From the NCBI GenBank assembly GCA_964579765.1, contig CAZOIK010000183.1:1-36226 (forward strand): 36,226 nucleotides of DNA, in the 5' to 3' direction. Below, one piece after another: positions 26,783 through 34,933 of the stretch (position 1 is its first letter; the number at the start of each line of letters is the position of its first letter). A model generated the notes under the pieces. The model saw only the letters and a program-made list of their open reading frames with translations. It had not been told where the DNA came from and did not search any database. Position numbers and translations under genes: made by a program. The DNA comes from DATNBT01 sp964579765 (lineage in GTDB: Bacteria; Acidobacteriota; Vicinamibacteria; Vicinamibacterales; CAVVIG01).

Positions 26783-29221
26783 ATGAGTCGTTGGTTGGCG
26801 ACCGCGCTGCTCGTGTTGTCGTGTGCGGCAGGCGCACGCGCGCAGTCAGGCGACGTGGTGGGGACGGTGGTGGACGAGTCGGGCGCGGCAATTCCAGGGG
26901 CGACGGTACAGCTGACCGGCGCGTCGAGCCGCACGTTCACGACCACCGACAGCAACGGGAGCTTCAGGTTCGCCCCCGCGCCGGGCACATATCAGCTCAC
27001 GGCGACGCTGGTGGGCTTCGCGCCCGCGATTCTCGACAACCTGGCGGTTCCGCACACCGACGAGACGCCGATCAGGCTGACGCTGAAGCTCGCCTCGCTC
27101 TCGGAAACGGTCGTCGTCTCGGCGACCAAGACCGACACCGCGCTCGTCGACGCGCCGGCGACGATGAGCGTGCTGACGAACGCGCAGCTGCAGACGTCAC
27201 CTGCGCAGAACTACGGCGATCTGCTGCGGCAGCTGCCGGGCGTGAACGTGATTCAGACGTCGGCGCGCGACGTGAACATCACGAGCCGTCAGGCGACGAG
27301 CACCCTCGCCAACACTCAGCTCGTACTGCTTGACGGCCGCTCGGTCTATCTCGACTTCTTCGGCATCGTGCTCTGGGACCTGATGCCGACCAATCTGGAC
27401 GACATCCAGCAGATCGAGGTCATCCGCGACCCGGCGTCGGCCGTCTGGGGCGCCAACGCGCTCACCGGCGTCGTCAACATCATCACGAAGCCGCCGCGCG
27501 AAGCGCAGGGCAGCGAGGTGACGTTCACGGGCGGTTTCCTGAGCCGCGACGCCGGCTCGAAGATCGGCCAGACGCCCGGCGGCATCTTCGGCGCGAACGC
27601 GAGCTATGCCGACGCGCCCAACAGCACGTGGTCGTATCGCGTGAGCGCCGGCTACTTCAACTCGGCCGCGTATCCGAGGCCGACCGGCACGATTCCGCTC
27701 ATCGCTGACCCGCGGGATCCCTCCGGCAAGTCCACGGTCGGCGGCGCGACGTACCCGGCCGACGGCAGCGGGCCGTTCGGCGCGGCCTTTGCCAACCGCG
27801 GCGCCAACGAGCCGAAGTTCGACGCGCGTGTCGATCAGGAGCTGGGCCGGCGCGGACGGCTGACGTACGAGGGCGGCATCGCCGGCACGCAGGGCATCAT
27901 CTATACGGGTGTCGGTCCGTTCGACATCCAGTCGGGGTCGTATCTGGGCTTCGGCCGCGTCAACTACTCACGCGACGCGTTCAAGCTGAACGCGTTTGCG
28001 AACGTCCTGCACGCGGAGGCGCCGAACCTGCTATTTCCAGACGCATCGACGGGGAAGGCGCTCCAGATGGTGCTGACCACGAAGACGTACGACGTCGAAG
28101 TCGGTGACGCCACTCCGATCGGCAAGCGCAATGTCGTGTCGTACGGCGGCAACGTGCGCCGCAACGACTTCGACATCTCGCTCGCCGCTCTCGCGCCCGA
28201 CAGGAACGAGCTGGGCGCGTACGTGGAGGACGAAGTCTTTCTCGATCGCGTGCGCCTGAATATCGGCGGGCGCGTTGACAAGTTCGGCAACCTCGACACT
28301 CCGTTCTTCTCGCCACGGCTGTCGGCGAACTTCCGCGTCGCTCCCGTGCAATCGATCCGCGTCTCCTTCAACCGGGCGTTCCGCTCGCCTTCGGTCGTCA
28401 ACAACTACCTGGGCGCCAGCATTGTCTCACCGCAGGATCTGAGCGGGCTCGCGCCCATTCTTCCGGCGCCGCTGCGATCGCAGGTTGCGACACCGTTTCC
28501 GCTGGTCGTGCACGCCGTGGGCAACGACGCCCTCGAGGCCGAATCGCTGACCGCCTACGAAGTGGCGTACACGGGGACGCTGCGGTCGAAGACGACGCTC
28601 GGCGCGTCCTTCTACGTCAACGATCTGAACAACAGCATCAACTTCGTCCAGCTGCCCACCAGCTTCGATCCGTACACCGCGGCGAATCCGCCGCCGGGCT
28701 GGCAGCTCCCGCCGTCGATCCTCGCGGCGATGGCGCAGCTCGGCATCTTCCTGCCGCGGACGGCGTTCACCTACGAGAACCTCGGGCCACTACGGCAGAA
28801 AGGCGTCGAATTGTCGATTGATCAACGCGTTGACGAACACTTGTCGCTGTTCGCGAACTATTCGTGGCAGGGGCTGCCGCAGATCCTCTCGGATCCGAAT
28901 CCGTATCCGACCGAGGAGCTGGCGTATCCGCCGACCAACCGGTTCAACGTCGGCGGCAGCGTCGATCGCGGACGGGTGTTCGGCAACCTGTCGGTCAACT
29001 ACTCGGACAAGGCGTTCTGGAGCGACGTGCTCACGTCGCCGTACGCCGGCTACACCGACGCCTACACGATGGTGAACGGCGCGCTAGGCGCGAGGTGGTG
29101 GAGCAACAAGCTGACGACGAGCGTCAAGGTCACGAACCTGTTCAACCAGAGCATCCAGCAGCACGTCTTCGGCGACATCCTGACGCGCATGGTGATGTTC
29201 GAGGTGAAAGTGCGCTCGTGA
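26783..29221 (+). CDS. TonB-dependent outer-membrane receptor
   Basis: An 812-residue receptor. Signal peptide 1-21 ends A-R-A-Q. A carboxypeptidase-regulatory-like beta-sandwich follows (G-D-V-V-G-T-V-V-D-E-S-G-A-A-I-P-G-A, about 24-100), then the plug domain (about 115-235) with L-L-R-Q-L-P-G-V-N-V and I-E-V-I-R-D-P-A-S-A-V-W-G-A-N-A. A long barrel runs to the C terminus. TonB-ExbBD energy drives uptake of large or scarce ligands through such proteins. No classical TonB box is evident. The ATG has GGAGG seven bases upstream. The ligand is unknown; there is no SusD partner or metal gene beside it. Confidence 0.92.
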   Translation: MSRWLATALLVLSCAAGARAQSGDVVGTVVDESGAAIPGATVQLTGASSRTFTTTDSNGSFRFAPAPGTYQLTATLVGFAPAILDNLAVPHTDETPIRLTLKLASLSETVVVSATKTDTALVDAPATMSVLTNAQLQTSPAQNYGDLLRQLPGVNVIQTSARDVNITSRQATSTLANTQLVLLDGRSVYLDFFGIVLWDLMPTNLDDIQQIEVIRDPASAVWGANALTGVVNIITKPPREAQGSEVTFTGGFLSRDAGSKIGQTPGGIFGANASYADAPNSTWSYRVSAGYFNSAAYPRPTGTIPLIADPRDPSGKSTVGGATYPADGSGPFGAAFANRGANEPKFDARVDQELGRRGRLTYEGGIAGTQGIIYTGVGPFDIQSGSYLGFGRVNYSRDAFKLNAFANVLHAEAPNLLFPDASTGKALQMVLTTKTYDVEVGDATPIGKRNVVSYGGNVRRNDFDISLAALAPDRNELGAYVEDEVFLDRVRLNIGGRVDKFGNLDTPFFSPRLSANFRVAPVQSIRVSFNRAFRSPSVVNNYLGASIVSPQDLSGLAPILPAPLRSQVATPFPLVVHAVGNDALEAESLTAYEVAYTGTLRSKTTLGASFYVNDLNNSINFVQLPTSFDPYTAANPPPGWQLPPSILAAMAQLGIFLPRTAFTYENLGPLRQKGVELSIDQRVDEHLSLFANYSWQGLPQILSDPNPYPTEELAYPPTNRFNVGGSVDRGRVFGNLSVNYSDKAFWSDVLTSPYAGYTDAYTMVNGALGARWWSNKLTTSVKVTNLFNQSIQQHVFGDILTRMVMFEVKVRS

Positions 29222-29233
29222 TTCCTGGCGGGT

Positions 29234-30226
29234 TTACTTCACGTCGAACACGTACAGGCCCGGTGTGACGAGCATCCGGCCGTTCTTGTCGAACGACATG
29301 TGATTCGGCGAGATCTGTCCCGCCGCGCGGAAGCGCACGGCGCGGACTTTGTCGCCATCCCCGTCGAACTCATACGTGACCGGCTCGGCGAAGCTCGTCC
29401 ACAGGTGGCCCGACGCGTCAACCGCGGCGGCGCGGATCGTCGGCGTGATGAACGGGATCTCCCCGGCCGCCGCGTTCCGCGCGGGCCACAGCGACGGAAG
29501 ACGGCTGACGAAGTCGTCGATCTCGCGGCCCTGGACACGACGCTCGAACAGCAGCGCGCCGCTGCCGTCGTATTTCCTGAACATCGGCTCGCCGGTCTGA
29601 AACACGAAGAAGAAGCCACCGCGCGGATCGACGAGCGGCAATCCGATGTTGAGCGCGGCGCGCAGCGCCGGATCGCCGTCGTGTGGCGTCCTGCGCGGTT
29701 CGCCGAAACTGCGGATCGGCATGCCGGCGAGCGAGTATTCCGTAATCAGCGCGCCGCTCTCCGGCTGCGAAAGAAAGATCGACGTGCCTGTGTACTGCAG
29801 AGAGCCGATTCCGTTCAGCACGAGGCCGTCGAGCACGACGTGGGCGCGCGGCGTGCCGGGCAGCGTGAAGCCGCCGATACGGAACCCCGCAGGCGTGAAC
29901 ACCTGAATGCGTTCCCGATTGTCGGGCGCGTCGCCGACCGCGAACGTGCCGTCCGGCGCGACCGCGAACGCGAACGGATTCAGGATCCGTCCAGGCTCGT
30001 TGCCGATGTGCACGATCTCCCACGCGGTCTCGACACGGGCGTCCACGCCGTAGACGATCTGGCTGCGGCGATCGAAGACGAAATACTGCCCAGTCGCAGC
30101 CTGCTCGAAGCCGAACGGATCGCGGAAGCGTCCGGCGACCGAGGCGGGGATGGCGTCAACGGATTGGACGACGTCAGGACCAATCGCCAGCACGAGCAGC
30201 GACAGGACGAGCCAGAGCTTCGACAC
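29234..30226 (-). CDS. Secreted beta-propeller (NHL-like) protein
   Basis: A 330-residue protein with a signal peptide (about 1-25), then repeating segments of the type D-P-F-G-F-E, N-P-F-A-F-A-V-A-P-D-G-T-F-A-V-G-D and A-V-D-A-S-G-H-L-W-T-S. These recur every 40-50 residues and look like six-bladed NHL/YncE-like propeller blades. D-G-D-G-D-K near the C terminus is a possible calcium-binding loop. Propellers of this type bind proteins or sugars, and catalytic residues are not evident. It lies three bases after the E1 dehydrogenase gene and is probably cotranscribed with it; it converges on the TonB receptor gene with 12 bases between stops. I do not recognise a named family. Confidence 0.72.
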   Translation of the reverse strand: MSKLWLVLSLLVLAIGPDVVQSVDAIPASVAGRFRDPFGFEQAATGQYFVFDRRSQIVYGVDARVETAWEIVHIGNEPGRILNPFAFAVAPDGTFAVGDAPDNRERIQVFTPAGFRIGGFTLPGTPRAHVVLDGLVLNGIGSLQYTGTSIFLSQPESGALITEYSLAGMPIRSFGEPRRTPHDGDPALRAALNIGLPLVDPRGGFFFVFQTGEPMFRKYDGSGALLFERRVQGREIDDFVSRLPSLWPARNAAAGEIPFITPTIRAAAVDASGHLWTSFAEPVTYEFDGDGDKVRAVRFRAAGQISPNHMSFDKNGRMLVTPGLYVFDVK

Positions 30227-30229
30227 GTG

Positions 30230-32365
30230 CTAGTAACGAACGGTGTCCTTGATCGCTTTCAGAACGTCGTGCGTCTGCGGCAGAATCGCCTCTTCGAGCT
30301 CGGGTGAGTAGGCGACCGGCGTGTCGAGCGCACCGACACGGTGGATGGGGGCATCGAGGTACTGGAACAGCTCGCCGCCAATCCGCGCGGCAATCTCCGC
30401 GCCGAAGCCGCACGTCAGCTGATCTTCGTGCGCGATGACGACGCGGCTGGTCTTCTTCACCAGCGCGGCAATCGACTCCCAGTCGTACGGCGCAATCGTT
30501 CGCAGGTCGAGCACCGCCGTCGTGATGCCTTCCTTCTCCGCCTGGTGCGCGGCCACGAGCGTCCGCTGAACGAGCGCGCCCCACGTGACGACGACGACGT
30601 CGCTGCCCTCGTGGCGCAGACTGGCCTTGCCGAACGGCAACATGAAGTCGTCGCCCGGATACTCGCTCTTCGAATACGTCTGCCGGTAGAGATGTTTGTG
30701 CTCGAGAAACATCACCGGGTCGTCGCAACGGATGGCGGTCCGCAGCAGCCCGGCGGCGTCAGCCGCGGTGGACGGAAACGCGATGCGCAGGCCCGGACAG
30801 TGCGCGAAGATGCTCTCGCCCGACTGGCTGTGATACGGTCCTCCGCCCTTCAGATAACCGCCGATCGGCACGCGCACGACGACCGGACACGAGTAGTGGT
30901 TGCCGGAGCGATAACGCAGCATCGAAAGCTCGTCGCGGATCTGCATCATCGCCGGCCAGATGTAGTCGAAGAACTGGATTTCGACGACCGGCTTCAGGCC
31001 GCGCACAGCCATGCCGATGGCGCGGCCGATGATCGACGCTTCGGCGATGGGAGAGTTGAACACGCGATCGTCGCCGAACTGCTTCTGCAAGCCATGTGTC
31101 AGCTTGAACACTCCGCCCTTGCCGGACACGACCTTCAGCGCGTCGTGGCGGCTCGCATCGGCGACGTCTTCGCCGAAAACGACGATGCGCGGATTGCGCG
31201 CCATCTCGTCCTTGAGCGTGCGATTGATCGCGGCGACCATCGTGTCGGGCTTGCCCTCGGGCCGCGCAGGCGTGTCGAAGTCCGCGGAGGTTGGATCGAC
31301 GTCCGGCGAGTACACCCACAGCGCCGCGGTGCTCTTCGCCGGGCGCGGGGCGTGGAGCGCCTTGTTGGCCGCGTCGTTGATCTCGGCGTCAACCTCAGCG
31401 AGGATGACCGCCAAATCCGCGTCCGTCGCGACGCCGTTGGCGGTCAGGTAGGCGGCCATTCGCTTGACCGGATCGCGTGCCGCTTCAGTCTCGCGTTCCG
31501 CCGGCGTCTTATAGAGCGTCTCGTCGTCCGAATACGAGTGTGAGTACGGGCGCGTGACGTGGGCGTGCACGACGGCCGGGCCCTTGCGCGCCCGGACGTA
31601 CGCGACGGCATCGCGCATTGCCTTCAGGCTGGCGAGGAAATCGGTGCCGTCGATCTCGTCCACGTGCAGACCGGGAAACGATCGCAGCAGCGCCGAGACA
31701 TCGCCGCCCGGCGTCTGATACTCGACGGGAACGGAGATCGCGTAGCCGTTGTCTTCGACGAGAAAGAGGACGGGCAGGCGCCGCGTGCACGCGGTGGTGA
31801 CGGATTCCCAGAACTCGCCCTCGCTTGTCGTGCCGTCGCCGACCGACACGTACACGACCTCGTCACTGTGATGCGCCGAGTCGCGATCGGGGATGGCGGT
31901 GACGCGATCGTAGATGACGCTGGCATCCGCCGAGCCGACGGCGTGCAGCGCCTTCATGCCAGTCGCGCTCGAGCCAGAGACGATGTGGAGGGCCCGGACG
32001 CCCCAGTGCGACGGCATCTGCCGTCCGCCCGAGCTCGGATCCTCGCTGGAGCCGACGGCAGCGAGCAGCATGTCAAGGGGTGTCATGCCGAGCTGCAGGC
32101 AGAGCGCGCGATCGCGGTAATACGGATAGAACCAGTCGTACGCCGGCTTCAGCGTCATGCCAGCCGCAACCAGGATTGCCTCGTGGCCAGCGCCGCTGAT
32201 CTGGAAATACGTGTGGTTCTGTTTCTTGAGCTGGATTTCTTTGTCGTCGATTCTGCGGGACAGGAGCATGCAACGGTACGCCCGCAGCAGCGTGTCTTTG
32301 CTCAGCGCACCGGGATCCTCGGCTGACGATTGTTCGCGGCCCGCCGCGGGCGCCGTCACCGCCAT
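30230..32365 (-). CDS. 2-oxoacid dehydrogenase E1, fused alpha and beta subunits
   Basis: A 711-residue thiamine-diphosphate enzyme. The alpha half (to about 340) carries the ThDP/Mg motif G-D-G-T-T-S-E-G ... E-D-N-G-Y-A-I (176-210) and Y-P-Y-Y-R-D-R. The beta half (from about 365) starts M-V-A-A-I-N-R-T-L-K-D-E-M and contains F-G-E-D-V-A and F-N-S-P-I-A-E-A-S-I-I-G. Such E1 enzymes decarboxylate pyruvate or branched-chain 2-oxoacids and pass the acyl group to lipoyl E2. The wording is closest to branched-chain or acetoin types, but the substrate is not fixed. No E2 or E3 gene is adjacent. ATG 32365 lies nine bases after a TATAAT. Confidence 0.91.
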   Translation of the reverse strand: MAVTAPAAGREQSSAEDPGALSKDTLLRAYRCMLLSRRIDDKEIQLKKQNHTYFQISGAGHEAILVAAGMTLKPAYDWFYPYYRDRALCLQLGMTPLDMLLAAVGSSEDPSSGGRQMPSHWGVRALHIVSGSSATGMKALHAVGSADASVIYDRVTAIPDRDSAHHSDEVVYVSVGDGTTSEGEFWESVTTACTRRLPVLFLVEDNGYAISVPVEYQTPGGDVSALLRSFPGLHVDEIDGTDFLASLKAMRDAVAYVRARKGPAVVHAHVTRPYSHSYSDDETLYKTPAERETEAARDPVKRMAAYLTANGVATDADLAVILAEVDAEINDAANKALHAPRPAKSTAALWVYSPDVDPTSADFDTPARPEGKPDTMVAAINRTLKDEMARNPRIVVFGEDVADASRHDALKVVSGKGGVFKLTHGLQKQFGDDRVFNSPIAEASIIGRAIGMAVRGLKPVVEIQFFDYIWPAMMQIRDELSMLRYRSGNHYSCPVVVRVPIGGYLKGGGPYHSQSGESIFAHCPGLRIAFPSTAADAAGLLRTAIRCDDPVMFLEHKHLYRQTYSKSEYPGDDFMLPFGKASLRHEGSDVVVVTWGALVQRTLVAAHQAEKEGITTAVLDLRTIAPYDWESIAALVKKTSRVVIAHEDQLTCGFGAEIAARIGGELFQYLDAPIHRVGALDTPVAYSPELEEAILPQTHDVLKAIKDTVRY

Positions 32366-32372
32366 GACGGCT

Positions 32373-32380
32373 AGATTATA
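32373..32380. promoter_or_regulatory. Divergent -10 elements between E1 and cupin genes
   Basis: A consensus TATAAT on the minus strand (32380-32375) ends nine bases before the E1 ATG. On the plus strand TAGATT (32373-32378) overlaps it and is the best candidate for the cupin gene. The first possible start codons of the two genes are only 22 bases apart, so the -35 of each must lie inside the other's coding sequence. Confidence 0.45.
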
Positions 32381-32396
32381 GGTTAGGATGCCGTCG

Positions 32397-32738
32397 ATGA
32401 GCGCCCAGACGGTTCGGCTCCATCGGTGGGATGAAATTGCCCTCGAAAAAGTGACGGAGATGCTCTCGCGCAAGATCGTCGCGGGCGATCGCGAGATGCT
32501 CGCGCAGGTGTATCTGAAGCGAGGATGTCTCGTGCCGATGCACTCGCACGAGAGCGAGCAGATGACCTACGTCCTGCAGGGCGCGCTGAAATGTCTCGTC
32601 GGCGGTGAAGAGATCACGCTGCGTGAAGGCGAAGTCCTGCACATCCCGCCGCGCATTCCCCATCAGGCCGAAGCGCTCGAAGACACGTTCGAGCTCGACA
32701 TCTTCAGCCCCGTCCGCAGCGAATGGCTCGATCAGTGA
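32397..32738 (+). CDS. Small cupin-domain protein
   Basis: A 113-residue single-domain cupin. Motif 1 is present as P-M-H-S-H-E-S-E-Q-M-T-Y-V-L-Q-G with two histidines and a glutamate able to bind a metal. Motif 2 is G-E-V-L-H-I-P-P-R-I-P-H-Q-A-E with the third histidine. Such small cupins may be dioxygenases, isomerases or ligand-binding regulators; nothing here decides. ATG 32397 has AGGA eight bases upstream; ATG 32388, three codons earlier, would be almost leaderless. It is divergent from the E1 gene and its stop overlaps the converging rhomboid gene by seven bases. Confidence 0.86.
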   Translation: MSAQTVRLHRWDEIALEKVTEMLSRKIVAGDREMLAQVYLKRGCLVPMHSHESEQMTYVLQGALKCLVGGEEITLREGEVLHIPPRIPHQAEALEDTFELDIFSPVRSEWLDQ

Positions 32739-33505
32739 ACGCGGCCGTCCCAGCGGTCGTGGCTGTTGTTGCGGCCTCCTGAGTAGACGTCGAACTTCTT
32801 CCGCGCACTCGCGAGCCGCCACTTCACCCAGCGGTATTTCACTTCGGCCCAGGGATTGAGGTGAATGCGCGGGCCCTTGCGCAGGCTCGTGAGATACACG
32901 TACGCGATCAGCAGACCGCCGAGGTGCGTCGCGTTCGCGACGCCGCCCGTGTCCGACAACGACGAGAGGAACGCGATCGCGCCGATGATCAGCACGAACA
33001 CGCGCGCGGGAATCGGGAACACGAAGTACATGTAGATCGGACGGTCGGGAAAGTAGAGCGCATAGGCTAGCAACAGCCCGTAAATCGCCCCCGACGCGCC
33101 GACGACGTCCGAGGCGTAGAGCTGCTGCATCGGACCGAACGGCAGCAGCGACAGCAGAACCGTAAGGCAGCCGGCGCCGATCCCGGTGATGAAGTAGAAC
33201 TTCAGGAAGAACCGCGTGCCCCAGATGCGCTCGAGCTCGACGCCGAACATCCACAGCGCCAGCATGTTGAAGAGGATGTGAAACAGCCCGGCGTGCACGA
33301 ACATGTAGGTGACGAGCTGCCAGATCCGCTTGTCACGCACCACCCAGAGCGGCACGAGGCCGAGGTCGATTTGCAGTGACGGCGCGAAGATCGTTGCGAG
33401 GTAGACCAGGACGTTCAGACCGAGAAGCGCCTTGATCGCGGTGGACAGCGGACCTGGGCCGAACGAGAACGACGAGAGAGCGGAGCGGGAAGGATAACGC
33501 GGCAT
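32732..33505 (-). CDS. Rhomboid-family intramembrane serine protease
   Basis: A 257-residue protein with about six transmembrane helices. The catalytic dyad is complete: Ser138 in G-A-S-G-A-I-Y-G and His194 in A-T-H-L-G-G. Helix 2 has the H-x4-H-x3-N pattern (His71, His76, Asn80) that forms the oxyanion site, and W-x-G-x-x-F/L-type residues (W-G-T-R-F-F) follow in loop 1. Rhomboids cut substrates within the membrane; bacterial substrates are mostly unknown. A basic cytoplasmic tail of about 40 residues follows the last helix. The start is ATG 33505. The natural substrate cannot be inferred from the neighbours. Confidence 0.92.
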   Translation of the reverse strand: MPRYPSRSALSSFSFGPGPLSTAIKALLGLNVLVYLATIFAPSLQIDLGLVPLWVVRDKRIWQLVTYMFVHAGLFHILFNMLALWMFGVELERIWGTRFFLKFYFITGIGAGCLTVLLSLLPFGPMQQLYASDVVGASGAIYGLLLAYALYFPDRPIYMYFVFPIPARVFVLIIGAIAFLSSLSDTGGVANATHLGGLLIAYVYLTSLRKGPRIHLNPWAEVKYRWVKWRLASARKKFDVYSGGRNNSHDRWDGRVH

Positions 33506-33591
33506 GTCGTTCGGAGGTCGAATGTACTACATCTGAATCAGTCGAGCTCTCGCGTGCAACTTCACCAAGTACGCCGTTGCTACGAAGTCGC

Positions 33592-33640
33592 GGATGCAAG
33601 AAGACGTCCGCATCCTCCTTCGAACTGCCGAAGGCCGGCA
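33592..33640. repeat. Two stem-loops in the rhomboid-yqeY gap
   Basis: GGATGC (33592-33597) pairs with GCATCC (33610-33615), and TGCCG (33626-33630) with CGGCA (33636-33640). They lie in the 192-base space 33506-33697, which holds no gene I can support. There is no T-run, so an intrinsic terminator is doubtful; a small dispersed palindromic element is another reading. Confidence 0.35.
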
Positions 33641-33697
33641 ACGTGGGCCTCGGCGGATCGTGGACGCAGTACGGCGGGTGGTGAATGCGTGTCGAGC

Positions 33698-34147
33698 TCA
33701 GGCGCCGAGTTTGCGGCGTACCAGCTCGTTGACGGCTTTGCCTTCGACTATCTGACCGGCGAGTTTCGCCATCGCCGCTTTCATGACTCGACCCATGTCT
33801 TTGGCGGATGTCGCGCCGGTCTCGGCAATCGCGTCGGTCACGGCTTTTTCGAGCGCGGCCGGATCAACCGCGGGTGGCAGGTAGGCCTCGAGGACGGCGA
33901 TTTCGGCCGTCTCCTTATCGACGAGATCCTGGCGTCCGCCTTTGGCGAACTGTTCAATCGAGTCGCGGCGCTGCTTCACGAGCGAGGCGACCACCTGCCG
34001 CTCTTCGGCAGCGTCGAGATCGCGCCCTTTCTCGACGCTCTTGTTCATGAACGCGGCTTTGAGCATCCGGAGGGCCGCCAGCCGCGGAGCGTCCTGCTTC
34101 CGCATGGCATCGCCGATGGCGGCCGTGACGTCGTTCAGCAGGGACAT
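33698..34147 (-). CDS. yqeY: GatB/YqeY domain protein
   Basis: A 149-residue helical protein matching YqeY across its length: an N-terminal helix beginning M-S-L-L-N-D-V, then R-L-A-A-L-R-M-L-K-A-A, Q-R-R-D-S-I-E-Q-F, E-I-A-V-L-E-A-Y-L-P and a C-terminal G-R-V-M-K-A-A-M. The family resembles the tRNA-contacting tail of GatB in the glutamyl-tRNA amidotransferase; its own function is not settled. ATG 34147 follows the STN-domain gene by five bases, so it is the last gene of this minus-strand run. Confidence 0.92.
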   Translation of the reverse strand: MSLLNDVTAAIGDAMRKQDAPRLAALRMLKAAFMNKSVEKGRDLDAAEERQVVASLVKQRRDSIEQFAKGGRQDLVDKETAEIAVLEAYLPPAVDPAALEKAVTDAIAETGATSAKDMGRVMKAAMAKLAGQIVEGKAVNELVRRKLGA

Positions 34148-34152
34148 CTAGT

Positions 34153-34917
34153 CTAGTCGCCCGGCGGACGCTGTGGCTGCACCTGACCCGGCTGGGCCGG
34201 CACCGGCGCAATCATGCCAGGCGCCGCGACGCCGCCCGTGCCGGGCGCCGACTGGCCCGGCGCCGGCGCGGGCGTGTTGACCGGCGGCACGGCGACGATG
34301 GGCTGCGGAACGCCTTCGTTCGGCGCGTTCTCGACCGGCGGTTGGGACACGACGCCAGGACGGACAAACGGCAGCGTCGGGCGAACTGCGCCGGGACCGC
34401 CTTGCCGGGGAGCCGGGAAGGTCGAAAAGATCGGCGGTCGTGGCGGTCCGCCGGGACGAGCCTGTCCGTTCTGTTCGTCCTCTTCGTTCTCGTTCTGGTT
34501 GATTGCCGACTGCGCGAAGGGGGCACGGCCAGCGGGCGGCGCCGAGGCGCGCGGCGCAACCGCCGCGATTGTCGGCATCACGACGATGGAATCGTAGATG
34601 GAGGTGTCGGCAGACACTGTCGTCGCGCGCGGAGACGCCAGATAGCCGCTGAGCGTGCGCAACAGCACGTCGAGCGCTTCGCCTTCCGGCACGTTCTTCA
34701 ACTCCAATGTCAGCGGACCGCCCGGAATACGCTCGACGTTGACGACTTTCGTCTTCCCGACGCGCGCCCATTCGGTGAGAATCTGCCGGAGCGTCGCGTC
34801 TCTCGCGACGATCGTGACGCGGCCGTTTCTAATGGCCACGCGCACTTCCGCCCGGACAGCCGGCGCGAGCGCCAGCCACGCGCAGGCGGCCAGCGCGAGC
34901 GTTCTCAGAGCACGCAT
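34153..34917 (-). CDS. Exported STN/secretin-like domain protein with proline-rich tail
   Basis: A 254-residue exported protein. Signal peptide about 1-23 ends V-R-A-E. Residues about 25-95 form a small alpha/beta domain (V-T-I-V-A-R-D-A-T-L-R-Q-I-L-T-E-W, then P-L-T-L-E-L-K-N-V-P-E-G-E-A-L-D-V-L-L) that matches the STN domain of secretins and TonB-linked receptors. The rest is low-complexity, rich in proline, alanine and glycine, with an acidic N-E-N-E-E-D-E patch. No secretin channel domain or barrel follows, so it could be a peptidoglycan-spanning adaptor or an anti-sigma/TonB-signalling accessory. The start is ATG 34917, seven bases after a TATACT element. Confidence 0.75.
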   Translation of the reverse strand: MRALRTLALAACAWLALAPAVRAEVRVAIRNGRVTIVARDATLRQILTEWARVGKTKVVNVERIPGGPLTLELKNVPEGEALDVLLRTLSGYLASPRATTVSADTSIYDSIVVMPTIAAVAPRASAPPAGRAPFAQSAINQNENEEDEQNGQARPGGPPRPPIFSTFPAPRQGGPGAVRPTLPFVRPGVVSQPPVENAPNEGVPQPIVAVPPVNTPAPAPGQSAPGTGGVAAPGMIAPVPAQPGQVQPQRPPGD

Positions 34918-34924
34918 GTGTCTG

Positions 34925-34930
34925 AGTATA
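34925..34930 (-). promoter_or_regulatory. -10 element for the STN gene, leaderless geometry
   Basis: TATACT on the minus strand ends seven bases before the ATG at 34917, in the 16-base gap after the epimerase gene. It would allow the STN-yqeY pair to be transcribed apart from the sugar genes. No clear -35 is seen. Confidence 0.45.
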
Positions 34931-34933
34931 GAC

